A stretch of 64,000 nucleotides of DNA from positions 1 to 64,000 of the forward strand of contig JBEKCQ010000001.1 in the NCBI GenBank assembly GCA_050014795.1. Direction: 5' to 3'. Under the pieces are notes generated by a model, which was given only the letters and a program-made list of their open reading frames with translations, searched no databases and had not been told where the DNA came from. The DNA is from JALHUF01 sp050014795 (GTDB lineage Bacteria > Acidobacteriota > Terriglobia > UBA7540). Each line of letters starts with the position of its first letter. The first letter of the stretch is position 1. Of this stretch, positions 7,597 to 16,063 are shown piece after piece. The translations under genes and the position numbers were made by a program.

Positions 7597-8772
7597 ATGG
7601 CCGAAGTGATCCGGGTAGGCATTGTTGGGGCGCGGTTTGCCGCGCGCTTTCACTGGGAAGGCTACCGGCGGGTGTACGGTGTGCCGGTGCAGGTGGTGGG
7701 CGTGACGTCCAAGTCGCCGGCGTCGCGCCAGGCGTTTGCCAGCGAGCATGGCGTCGAAGCCTTCGAACGGTTCGAACAGCTCTGTGACGCTTGCGACGTG
7801 ATTGACCTCTGCGCTCCGGGCGCCGCACACGAACCGCTGGCCGTCGAAGCGTTGCGGCGTGGAAAGCACGTCATTATCGAAAAGCCCTTCACCGGCTTTT
7901 ACGGCTCGGGACGCGAGGACTTCCGCGGCAACTCATTCCCCAAGGAGCTCATGCTCCGTCAGGCCATGGCTAGTTGCGACCGCCTCCTCGCTGCGGCGGC
8001 CGAGTCGGGAAGGAAGATTTGCTACGCGGAGAATTGGGTCTATGCCCCGGCCGTGGCGAAGGAGCGCGAGATTCTGGCGAAAAGCGGCGGCCAGATCCTG
8101 TGGATCATCGGCGACGAATCCCACAGCGGCTCGCATTCACCCTACTACGGCCTGTGGAGGTTCTCGGGCGGCGGGTCGCTGGTGGGCAAGGGATGTCATC
8201 CACTGAGCGCCGCCTTGCATCTGAAGCGCGTGGAGGGCGAAGCGCGCGACGGCCAGCCGATTCGTCCGGCTACCGTCTCGGCCCGCACGCACGAAATCAC
8301 CCGGCTGAAGAGCTATCACGATGCGGCCTTCCTGCGCACTACCTACGACGATGTGGAAGATTACGGCCAGATGCACATCACCTTCGACGACGGCATGGTG
8401 GCGGACATCTTCTCCTCTGAGTTGGCACTAGGCGGCGTCCACAATTGGCTGGAGGTGTTCGCCAACAACCACCGCACGCGCTGCAACCTGAATCCCACGG
8501 ACGCGCTCGAAACCTACAACCCGCGGGAGGATTTGCTGAAAGACGTGTACCTGACCGAGAAGCTCGGGACCAAGCAGGGTTGGAGTCACCCCGCGCCCGA
8601 CGAGGATTGGCAGCACGGCTACCCGCAGGAGTTCCAGGACTTCATGGAAAGCATCTCCCAGAACCGCGAGCCGCTCTCGGGCGCCGAACTCGCCCGCGAT
8701 ACGATTGCGGTTCTTTACAGCGCTTACCTGTCTGCCGAGCGGCGGGGCGCGGAGGTGGAGATACCTCTGTAG
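7597..8772 (+). CDS. Gfo/Idh/MocA-family oxidoreductase
   Basis: NAD(P)-dependent oxidoreductase of 391 aa. The N-terminal Rossmann fold starts at once with VIRVGIVGARFAARFH; the family EKP motif is in HVIIEKPFTG, and the C-terminal alpha/beta domain binds substrate. Family members oxidise sugars, inositols or their derivatives; the substrate is not readable. GGGGAGG at 7585-7591 fixes the ATG at 7597; the frame opens earlier (7519) but that part holds the palindrome at 7558-7580 and has no ribosome site. A second member of the family is at 13341-14375. Confidence 0.9.
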   Translation: MAEVIRVGIVGARFAARFHWEGYRRVYGVPVQVVGVTSKSPASRQAFASEHGVEAFERFEQLCDACDVIDLCAPGAAHEPLAVEALRRGKHVIIEKPFTGFYGSGREDFRGNSFPKELMLRQAMASCDRLLAAAAESGRKICYAENWVYAPAVAKEREILAKSGGQILWIIGDESHSGSHSPYYGLWRFSGGGSLVGKGCHPLSAALHLKRVEGEARDGQPIRPATVSARTHEITRLKSYHDAAFLRTTYDDVEDYGQMHITFDDGMVADIFSSELALGGVHNWLEVFANNHRTRCNLNPTDALETYNPREDLLKDVYLTEKLGTKQGWSHPAPDEDWQHGYPQEFQDFMESISQNREPLSGAELARDTIAVLYSAYLSAERRGAEVEIPL

Positions 8773-9113
8773 CCGCGGGTCCATTTCGCGAAGGGCCGTG
8801 GTGTGTAGGCAGCCGCGGAAGCCCGTGGCACAGGAGGGTGCGGTGGCTAAAGCGCCCGGCCACGGCGAATTCCCGCCCCCGCGACTCGTCCACCGTGAGA
8901 TTAATATATAAGCGGTAAACCTACCTTGGCTTTATTCTAATCTTGACATCCTGCCGCGCTTGGCCTGTGCTACAATCCGGCCTAGGCGAGGGTCTTCGGT
9001 TTGCGGCTGGGCTGGCTCACAATCCAGCGTGCCGGTACGATGCCGAGGAGTCGCTGAACGGGGGCCATGCATTTCGAGTGGATGGCATTTGGCCAGTACA
9101 GGAGGAACGGGAC
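8773..9113 (+). promoter_or_regulatory. Intergenic region with promoter for the pilin-like gene
   Basis: An extended -10 element, TGC-TACAAT, lies at 8968-8976. A TTGACA at 8943-8948 is nearby but 22 bp away, so the extended -10 probably carries the activity. The transcript would have a leader of about 130 nt ending in GGAGG (9101-9105), 8 nt before the ATG at 9114. The first part, 8773-8940, contains no gene that I can support. Confidence 0.5.
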
Positions 9114-9596
9114 ATGCGAACTGACCATCGAGGGTTCTCGCTCATCGAGTTGCTGATTGTGGTGGCGATCATCTTGATTATCGCGGCGATCGCGATTCCG
9201 AACCTGTTGCGGAGCCGCATCGCAGCCAATCAAGCCTCTGCCATCTCGAGTTGCCGCGTCATCAACACGGCGGAAGTCACCTATGCTTCGAGCTACGGCG
9301 CCGGCTTCTCGAGCACTCTCCTCCAGCTCGGTCCTCCGGCGAGCGGTGTGGTGGGTGAGTCGGCGGCAGGGCTACTCGACAGTGTACTCGCGTCGGGCGT
9401 GAAGAGTGGCTACTCCTTCGCTTACGTGCCGGGGATCCCCGACTCCCGGGGATTCTACAACGGCTACGCCGTGAACGGCAATCCTACGCAGGTGGGGGTG
9501 ACGGGCACGACTTACTACTTCACGGACCAGACTTACGTCATCCGCGCGAACTCAACGGGCCCGGCCTCGGTGTCCGACTCGCCGGTGGCCAACTAA
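9114..9596 (+). CDS. Type IV pilin-like protein (prepilin with N-methylation motif)
   Basis: The 160-aa product has a classic prepilin leader: short positive MRTDHRG cut after Gly, then FSLIELLIVVAIILIIAAIA with Glu at mature position 5, and the NLLRSRIAANQASA continuation typical of PilA-type pilins. The remaining ~110 residues form a Gly/Ser/Thr/Tyr-rich globular head. Processed by PilD and assembled by PilB-type ATPases, it could be a pilus or pseudopilus subunit; a PilB homologue is encoded at 27415-29757. GGAGG precedes the ATG. It is monocistronic, ending 5 bp from the convergent GH42 gene. Confidence 0.88.
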   Translation: MRTDHRGFSLIELLIVVAIILIIAAIAIPNLLRSRIAANQASAISSCRVINTAEVTYASSYGAGFSSTLLQLGPPASGVVGESAAGLLDSVLASGVKSGYSFAYVPGIPDSRGFYNGYAVNGNPTQVGVTGTTYYFTDQTYVIRANSTGPASVSDSPVAN

Positions 9597-9601
9597 CGCG
9601 G

Positions 9602-11896
9602 TCAGCGTGGCGCGAGCTTGACCACCCAGATTTCACCCGCGGCCAGGGTCTTCTGCAACAGAGCCTTGCCTGCGCTCATCCGCACCGATACATCGCGATC
9701 GCTTTCCAGATTCCGCGCACTTACGGCCGGCCAAGGCAGACGAACTGAGATGGCGGCCTGGGCCGGGGTGTGGGCGTGGTTGAAAGCGAACAAGAACTGA
9801 ACGCGGTCGCTCGTCAGGCGCCGCACTTCAACTTCGGAGGTTCCCAAGCCGGAGACTTCCACCTCCGGCGAGACTCCGGCAGAACGCGCCAGAGCCAGCA
9901 ACAGCCGCTTCGTTGAAGCCTTGAGCTGGCGCTGATAAGCTAGCGCCGGAAACGAACCCACCAAAATCGCTCTCCCCTTTCCGAATGTGTGTTCGACAAT
10001 TGCGGGCTCGCCATTGGCGAATTTCGCCAGCACGCGCCCGCTCGGCAGCGGCTCGAGGTCTTCCTCAAAGGCCTCAGCGACGATGGCGGCGCCGGGCGCC
10101 AGACCGGGAAGATCCGCTGCCGGCGCGACGAGCATTCTGGCCTTCTCGACCGGCCGGATAAGTTTTTCCTTCGCCCCGAAGACCTCGTCCAGCCCGAAGC
10201 CGGGAACACGGTCACTGGAGAAGCCGCGCTCGTCGTTCCACGCCAGGCGGGCTTCCGCCACTGCCGTGCCGCCGTTCTCGATGTAGCGCGTCACGCCCTC
10301 GGCAACGTCCTTTGAGAGCATCACCGGATAGGGGAGAAAGAGAACTTTGTATTGCCCCAGCCTGTCTCGGGTGACGTCGTAGGGATGAACGAAATCCACG
10401 GGGATCTGCTCCTCGAAGAAGGCGCGGTGCAGGCCCATCAGGGAATCGCGCTCCGCGTTGCCGAGCTTGGAAAGCGAGGACTGTGCTCCTCCCACCATGT
10501 AGGAAAGCCGGTTGAAGAGTACCGCCACCTGGGCGGCGGCGGGCGTGGCCTGCCGGATCTCCGCGGCGTTGCGCGCGATGGTCTGCGCAACCCGGCCCGC
10601 GGCGCGGGCGCGGTCGGTCAATGTTCCGTCCAAATTGATGAGCCCGTAGCCGTTGGACTCGTACCCGGAGCTCATGGGATACCAGGCATAGACGGAGATC
10701 TGCCGCGCGCCGTGCGACAGCACTTTCCACAGCCAGAACTCCAGGTCGTGCGCGACCACGGGGTCCGCGATGCGCATACCGGTGACACCCTGGCCCGCCT
10801 GGAGTTCGCCAATCCAGAAGCCTTTGCCGTAGCTCCTTCCCGCCGAGCGCGTGAAGTCCAGACCGGCGGCGATCATGGTGTAAGGCCAGGGACGCGTCGA
10901 GGCCGCGTGCTTGGGGTAAAGCGAGGTGCCAAAGAAGTCGGCCGTCGAGGCCATCTTCCAATCGTCGGGTTCGCCGTAGCCGTCTGTGGGCCACGTGAAC
11001 AGCCCAGGCACCGCGGCGTGGCTGGTGATGGGGTGCGTGGAGTCCGTGCTGCGAATGGAATCCACGCGCGTCTTGAGGTCGCCCGCGAGCTTGTCGTCGA
11101 TGAAGGCTCGCCAGTCGAGGTAGTCCGTGTAGGAAAGGATGGTGGACCCGCGCGGGGGTTCAATTTGTTCCCAGCGCTCGAACCCGCGATACCACGCAGC
11201 GTTCAGCGCCTCGAGCGTCGCGTATCTTGCTTTCAGCCACTCGCGGAAACGCGCCTGGCTCGACGGGCAAAAGCAAAACTCAGGATTCGAGAGATAGGGA
11301 AACTCGGCCCAATTGATGACGTGCGGCTCGCTCCAAACGTCCCAGCCGTAAAGGGCCGGCGAGCGGTTGGCGCGCGCGGAGAGCGCCTGAAGGAACTGCA
11401 CGATTTCCGCGCGCACGCCAGGATGGTCAATGCAGAATCCGGGCGAGGCCTGCGACTTGATCACCGCGCCGCTCCGGTCCACAAACTGCGCGTCGGGATA
11501 ACGTTCGCCCACCCAGTCCGGCGCGGAGTCGAGATAGAGCTGCACCACGACGCGCAGGCCGCGCGCTTCCGCCAACCGCAGCAGCAGCTCAAGATTATCG
11601 AACCGGAACTCCCCGGGTTTCGGCTCCGCCGTAGCCCAGTCCACCCAGCACTTGACGGTGTTAAAGCCCACCGCCTTGATCTGGTCGAGGTCTTTGCCCC
11701 AACGCTCGGCGCTGGTCGCATCTACTTTCTCCAGCATCGGCGCGCGCGCCTTCCCGCCGCCATACCAGACGGCCACCGGGAAAAAGTCGGGGCTTTCTTC
11801 TCGCGCAGTTCCAAGGATCGCGAACACCAAGCCCAGGGAGACCACGAGGGTAAAGCCAAGTAAGGACATGCACTTCCGAATTCGGGCTCTGGCCAC
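9602..11896 (-). CDS. Secreted GH42-type beta-galactosidase
   Basis: A 764-aa glycoside hydrolase with an N-terminal signal or anchor helix (about residues 11-30). The TIM barrel holds the acid/base E190 in DVWSEPHV and the likely nucleophile E364 in GFWIGELQAGQG, both as in GH42. The beta-galactosidase trimerisation-like domain (about 460-650) and a C-terminal beta domain follow. It would release galactose from plant or microbial glycans in the periplasm or outside; GalT at 30266 could then process galactose-1-phosphate. The start is GTG at 11896 with GGAGGAGG about 9 nt upstream. Substrate specificity is inferred from family only. Confidence 0.88.
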   Translation of the reverse strand: MARARIRKCMSLLGFTLVVSLGLVFAILGTAREESPDFFPVAVWYGGGKARAPMLEKVDATSAERWGKDLDQIKAVGFNTVKCWVDWATAEPKPGEFRFDNLELLLRLAEARGLRVVVQLYLDSAPDWVGERYPDAQFVDRSGAVIKSQASPGFCIDHPGVRAEIVQFLQALSARANRSPALYGWDVWSEPHVINWAEFPYLSNPEFCFCPSSQARFREWLKARYATLEALNAAWYRGFERWEQIEPPRGSTILSYTDYLDWRAFIDDKLAGDLKTRVDSIRSTDSTHPITSHAAVPGLFTWPTDGYGEPDDWKMASTADFFGTSLYPKHAASTRPWPYTMIAAGLDFTRSAGRSYGKGFWIGELQAGQGVTGMRIADPVVAHDLEFWLWKVLSHGARQISVYAWYPMSSGYESNGYGLINLDGTLTDRARAAGRVAQTIARNAAEIRQATPAAAQVAVLFNRLSYMVGGAQSSLSKLGNAERDSLMGLHRAFFEEQIPVDFVHPYDVTRDRLGQYKVLFLPYPVMLSKDVAEGVTRYIENGGTAVAEARLAWNDERGFSSDRVPGFGLDEVFGAKEKLIRPVEKARMLVAPAADLPGLAPGAAIVAEAFEEDLEPLPSGRVLAKFANGEPAIVEHTFGKGRAILVGSFPALAYQRQLKASTKRLLLALARSAGVSPEVEVSGLGTSEVEVRRLTSDRVQFLFAFNHAHTPAQAAISVRLPWPAVSARNLESDRDVSVRMSAGKALLQKTLAAGEIWVVKLAPR

Positions 11897-12133
11897 GGGA
11901 TATTTCCTCCTCCAAGATTCTCGACGGGTTCGTGCCGGCGCAAGCCAGGTCCTGGCTCACAGGCCCGCAGGGCATCATAAACAAGGCAAGTGACTATCGC
12001 AACGGCGGCGAGGCCAAACGGTCACGAAGAGAGATCGAAATTCCGGGCAATGCAAAGCGAAATGACCTCCTCGGCCCCCTCAGGGTGGGGCTCATAGCGA
12101 AGGGCTTACGCGTGTGCTACTATTGCTCCAATC

Positions 12134-13258
12134 ATGGCTCGGTTTCTTCGTGCGGTCTGCGCCTTACTCTCTGGTTTCACTCTAATCAGTTGTCTGCCCA
12201 CAGAATCCCTGAAGGTTGAGTTCCCTCAGCATCTGAAAGTCCCGCGCATCGTCGTCGGGCAGGACACTTTCAAGAAGTCCGTTTTCTTCGAGCAAGCTAG
12301 TTTGGGCCCGATTACTGACATTCGCTACAGCCAATTCACCAACAGACGCGAGCCGGCTCTCGTCATCGTAGGCGGCTTGGGCGCCACGTTCCTGGGGGAG
12401 GACCGGCAGGCGACGAGGACAGTCCATTTCCAGAGGCAGCTCTCCGAGCGGGTCGCCTTGGTTCATGTGAAGGCGGACACGGCACCCTGGTTCCTGGGTC
12501 AAAGCATGCGCAGCGTAGTTCTGTATGATCAGACTGGAGCGGTCCGTTGGACCTACAGCAGCTTCTGGGGCATTGATGATGCAGCGGCGGGCGACGTCAA
12601 CGGGGACGGGGTGGCGGAAGTCGCGGTCGGACTAAATGGGTTTGGAGGATTGCGCCTGCTGAATGCGGATGGTCACCAATTATGGGGTAGGTACGGCGAC
12701 GGGAACATCTGGCATGTCGAGATACTGCCAGCCGACGGAGCTAATCCTGCGAGGATCTTCCACACCGAGGCCGGTGGCGAACTGAAGGTTCGCGATGCGA
12801 GGGGTGAGGTAATTGCCCGTCACCGGCCGGACTTCTATGTTTCTCACTTTTCCCTAACCCGATGGGGCGACGAGCTCCAGGCAGGCCATTTTGTGTCTGT
12901 TGGGGACGGCTACATCCTCGTGTACGATCTGAACGGACAACAGACACAACGGCTCGATGCACCAGGTTGCGACAGACTGGGCGACGCGGTCGGGACGCCC
13001 GTTCGCTTTGCGGCCGGCGGCACGCATTACGCCACGCTTGTTGATTACAGCCTCTGGAACCGAGCGCTTCTCCTTGTGCACGACCCAACCGGCAGGTTGA
13101 TTTACGAGGAAGTCCTGCCAGAACGCTGCGCAGCGCTAGGAACCATCTCGGCTGGGGATGGAGAAGAACTGCTGGCAGGTTGCACAGGAACAGTATGGGA
13201 ATACTCGGTGGTTTCAGCAGCCCAGAGAGGCAAAGCGGGCCGAGGAAAGCGTCGGTGA
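12134..13258 (+). CDS. Predicted lipoprotein with FG-GAP/VCBS-like repeats
   Basis: The N-terminus MARFLRAVCALLSGFTLISC has a signal helix and a lipobox (LISC), so the mature protein should be lipid-anchored at Cys20. The rest is a beta-rich, propeller-like protein. One repeat shows the calcium-binding FG-GAP motif DVNGDGVAEVAVG; others are degenerate (DARGEVIARH, DPTGRLIYEE). The function is unknown; such proteins bind ligands or other surface proteins. No ribosome site precedes the ATG, but TACTAT at 12118-12123 would place a transcript start close to the ATG, so the mRNA may be nearly leaderless. The last residues are Lys/Arg/Gly-rich. Confidence 0.7.
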   Translation: MARFLRAVCALLSGFTLISCLPTESLKVEFPQHLKVPRIVVGQDTFKKSVFFEQASLGPITDIRYSQFTNRREPALVIVGGLGATFLGEDRQATRTVHFQRQLSERVALVHVKADTAPWFLGQSMRSVVLYDQTGAVRWTYSSFWGIDDAAAGDVNGDGVAEVAVGLNGFGGLRLLNADGHQLWGRYGDGNIWHVEILPADGANPARIFHTEAGGELKVRDARGEVIARHRPDFYVSHFSLTRWGDELQAGHFVSVGDGYILVYDLNGQQTQRLDAPGCDRLGDAVGTPVRFAAGGTHYATLVDYSLWNRALLLVHDPTGRLIYEEVLPERCAALGTISAGDGEELLAGCTGTVWEYSVVSAAQRGKAGRGKRR

Positions 13259-13340
13259 CAGTTCAAGGTCACACCGCCCTCGCCTCTGGGAGGGCACACG
13301 CGACCATTGGAATTCCGTTCTCAATCGCGTACAGCAGCCA

Positions 13341-14375
13341 CTAGTCAGGCAGAGCGCTGGCCAGCGCCTCGAGTTCCGGTTCGCCAGGACCGAGCGGCAG
13401 CTTGACCTTGCCGCGCTGGACGGCCGAGCGGCAAATGGCCATCATGATTTCGAAGCCCTTGTACGCCTGCTCGCCGTTGCAGGGATGGACCTTCGCCGGG
13501 TCATCCAACCAATCGGCGATTTCCTGGATGTAGGGCGGCATGTCGTGCGCGTAATCCATGTTGCCCGTGCCGGAAATCACGCCCTGGGAGCTGCGCGTAA
13601 TGGCGCGCCAGCCGCCGCCGGTGAGCACTTCAGCAAAGCCTTCGGTCCCCTGCGCGCCGATGCGGCACTTGCGCCACCAGGCCTCGACCTCCGGCACGTC
13701 GGGCGCGCCGTCCCCGCTTTCCACGATGCCCCGCACCCCGTTCGCGTACTGGACAAATCCCGCCACATAGTCGGGCGAGGGGTGATTGTCCGCGAGTTTT
13801 CCCTTTCCTGAAGCCTGGCCTACTACCCATTCGGCTTCGGCGTAGTCGTTGAACCAGCGGGTGTATTCGATCAGGTGGGTGATCATGTGCAGCATCCAGC
13901 CTGTCGCGGTTCCATACACCGTATGCACGCGGCCGATGGCGCCGCTGGCGATGATCTCTTTGACCTTCTTGTAGTGCTCGCCGTAGCGGTGCTGATGGCT
14001 CACCACGGTTTTGACGTGGGCCTCGCGCACCAGCTTCATGATCTTCAGCGCTTCGTTGGTGGACGTGGCGATGGGCTTTTCATACGCAATGAGCTTGGCG
14101 CCCGCTTCCACGCCCAGACGGATCATCGGCAGCCGCAGATTGGGCAAAGTGCAGAAGCAGAAGATGTCGGGGCGAGTCTTCTTGAGGAGCGACGCCGCGT
14201 CGAAGCTGGTTTCGGGATTGCCGAATTGCTTGGCAGCCGCTTCCACGCGGGCCGCATCAATGTCGCACACGCCGACGAGCTGAAAGCGCGGGTTCTTGAA
14301 GAACTCGGTAGCATGATGCATGCCGCGTTTGCCGCAGCCGGCGACGACTACCGTATATGTCTTGGCGGGGCTCAT
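13341..14375 (-). CDS. Gfo/Idh/MocA-family oxidoreductase
   Basis: 344-aa NAD(P)-binding oxidoreductase. The Rossmann fold begins at YTVVVAGCGKRGMHHATEF, the EKP motif lies in LIAYEKPIATSTNEAL, and the conserved HQHRYGEHY region supplies a substrate-site His. The ATG at 14375 follows GAGGGAG by about 9 nt and lies just before the fold; the open frame to 14435 upstream has no support. It is about 30% the size of the sugar-gene block, with the DegT aminotransferase 119 nt upstream on the same strand. Paired oxidoreductase and aminotransferase are typical of amino-sugar synthesis (3-keto intermediate then amination), which I infer but cannot prove. Confidence 0.88.
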   Translation of the reverse strand: MSPAKTYTVVVAGCGKRGMHHATEFFKNPRFQLVGVCDIDAARVEAAAKQFGNPETSFDAASLLKKTRPDIFCFCTLPNLRLPMIRLGVEAGAKLIAYEKPIATSTNEALKIMKLVREAHVKTVVSHQHRYGEHYKKVKEIIASGAIGRVHTVYGTATGWMLHMITHLIEYTRWFNDYAEAEWVVGQASGKGKLADNHPSPDYVAGFVQYANGVRGIVESGDGAPDVPEVEAWWRKCRIGAQGTEGFAEVLTGGGWRAITRSSQGVISGTGNMDYAHDMPPYIQEIADWLDDPAKVHPCNGEQAYKGFEIMMAICRSAVQRGKVKLPLGPGEPELEALASALPD

Positions 14376-14494
14376 GGGTGATAACTCCCTCTCGCAGGAT
14401 TCAGGCTGGGGAACCCGGCAGGGTCTTTTCTCCAACCCTGCCGGGTCTCGTGAAGAGAACAGCCGCAGACCTGAAAGACAAGCCTGCGCTACAC

Positions 14495-15619
14495 CTACTT
14501 ACCGCGCGCCTTGTCCCAGGCCCGGATGGCTTCGATCGTGTGTTTCACCTCTTCGCTGGTCAGTTCCGGATACATGGGCAGCGACAGGACGCGGGCTGCG
14601 GACTTTTCCGTGTGCTGGAGCGAGCCGGAGATGCGGGCGTCGCGGCCCCACGGGTACCCCTCCTGCTGATGGATGGCGATGGGATAGTGGGTGAGGGCGG
14701 TAATGCCCCGGGCCTGAAGATAGGCTTGCAATCCATCCCGGTCGTCCGTCTCCACGACGTAAAGGTGATAGATGTGCCGGTAGCCGGGCAGGGCCGTGGG
14801 CAACGTCAGGGACGTGCCCGCCAGACCTGCGTCATATTCTTTCGCGCGCGCCCGGCGCAGATCATTCCACTCGTCCAGATGCCTGAGCTTGACGCTTAAC
14901 ACCGCGCCGTGGAGTTCGTCCAGCCGACTGTTGTAGCCGATGCTGTGGTGAGACCGCTTGAGCGAGCCGTGACCCCGCAACTTGCGAACCTGGGTGGCGA
15001 GATCAGAGTCGTTGGTGACGACGGCCCCGCCGTCGCCGAAGCAGCCGAGGTTCTTCTGAATGATGAAGCTGGTGGCGACCGCGTCGCCGAACTCACCGAT
15101 GGCAAAGTCGTCCCCGCGGGCCCCGAGCGCCTGGGCGTTGTCTTCCAGGATGCGAAGCTTGTGTGCCTTCGCGATGGCCGCTACTTGCCGCATCTTGGCC
15201 GCTTGGCCATAGAGGTGCACCGGAATGATAGCTTTGGTGCGGGGGCTAATGGCTGCCTCAATCAGGTTCACATCAAGGTTGCAGGTCTTGGGGTCGATAT
15301 CCACGAAGACCGGCGTGGCTCCCGCCAGCCAGATGGCCTCGGCAGTGGCAAAGAAGGTGTTCGAGGTAGTAATGACCTCGTCGCCCGGTCCGATGCCCCA
15401 GGCAATCAGGACTAGCCAGAGCGCATCCGTGCCGGAGTTGACCCCCACTGTCTCCTTCGCATGGCAGTAAACCGCGAGTTCCTGCTCGAATTGCTTCACT
15501 CTGGGGCCGAGCACGTAGGTGCCGCTTTCCAGGACTCCGTGAATGGCTCCGTCAATTTCTTTTTGTAGGTTGTGATACTGTCGTACGTGGCCGTAGAAGC
15601 CGACTTTCAACTCCGCCAT
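14495..15619 (-). CDS. DegT/DnrJ/EryC1/StrS-family sugar aminotransferase
   Basis: PLP-dependent aminotransferase, 374 aa, normal for the family. The PLP lysine is K189 in SFIIQKNLGCFGDGG; other family marks are NSGTDAL, PVHLYGQ, LEDNAQALGA and SRLDELHGAV. These enzymes aminate keto-sugar nucleotides for cell-surface polysaccharides. The ATG at 15619 has GGAGG 8 nt upstream. It may be co-transcribed with the oxidoreductase at 13341-14375, giving a two-step oxidation-amination pair. Confidence 0.92.
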   Translation of the reverse strand: MAELKVGFYGHVRQYHNLQKEIDGAIHGVLESGTYVLGPRVKQFEQELAVYCHAKETVGVNSGTDALWLVLIAWGIGPGDEVITTSNTFFATAEAIWLAGATPVFVDIDPKTCNLDVNLIEAAISPRTKAIIPVHLYGQAAKMRQVAAIAKAHKLRILEDNAQALGARGDDFAIGEFGDAVATSFIIQKNLGCFGDGGAVVTNDSDLATQVRKLRGHGSLKRSHHSIGYNSRLDELHGAVLSVKLRHLDEWNDLRRARAKEYDAGLAGTSLTLPTALPGYRHIYHLYVVETDDRDGLQAYLQARGITALTHYPIAIHQQEGYPWGRDARISGSLQHTEKSAARVLSLPMYPELTSEEVKHTIEAIRAWDKARGK

Positions 15620-16063
15620 ATAAAGCCTCCAAATGCAGGGATTGCGTAACCTGTCAGATTAATCGGAAACCCCCTATCCCGCAAGAAATTTCGTTGGCGA
15701 TCCTCGCCCGTTTGCTGCCGCTGGCTACCGGCAGGTGTGCCTTGGACCGCCTCCATCACCTCACCGGGCAAGGGCAGCCGGGAACCTGGGCGCCAAGGGC
15801 CTCCGCCCTCGCTAGCGTATCCAGATAGTCCTACCCGCCGGGGACCGGACTCCCCCAGGCGCTAGGCGAGCGCGGATGAGGCGGGCACGATCTGTGCACC
15901 CCCGTGCGCCCGGGCCCCGAGGTGAGCGGCCGTCCGGAGGAGGAACCGACGACCCCCGCCTGCGACACATAGTTGAACTACGCGAATTAGAGTGCTAGCA
16001 TGCGAGCATCGGAAATGTGGGCGGGTAGCTTTTCGCTACTCAGGTGAAGGGGCTGGAGCGTCT
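15620..16063 (+). promoter_or_regulatory. Intergenic region with a promoter for the Ser/Thr kinase operon
   Basis: TTGAAC at 15973-15978, a 17-bp spacer and TAGCAT at 15996-16001 preceded by TG (extended -10) form a convincing sigma-70-type promoter on the plus strand. Transcription would start near 16008, giving a leader of about 55 nt with GGAG at 16055-16058. The rest (15660-15970) is GC-rich and holds no gene I can support. Confidence 0.65.

Noticed and set aside
10352..11863. Long plus-strand frame opposite the beta-galactosidase gene
   Set aside because: It is an antisense shadow caused by GC-rich codons; the GH42 motifs are on the minus strand.
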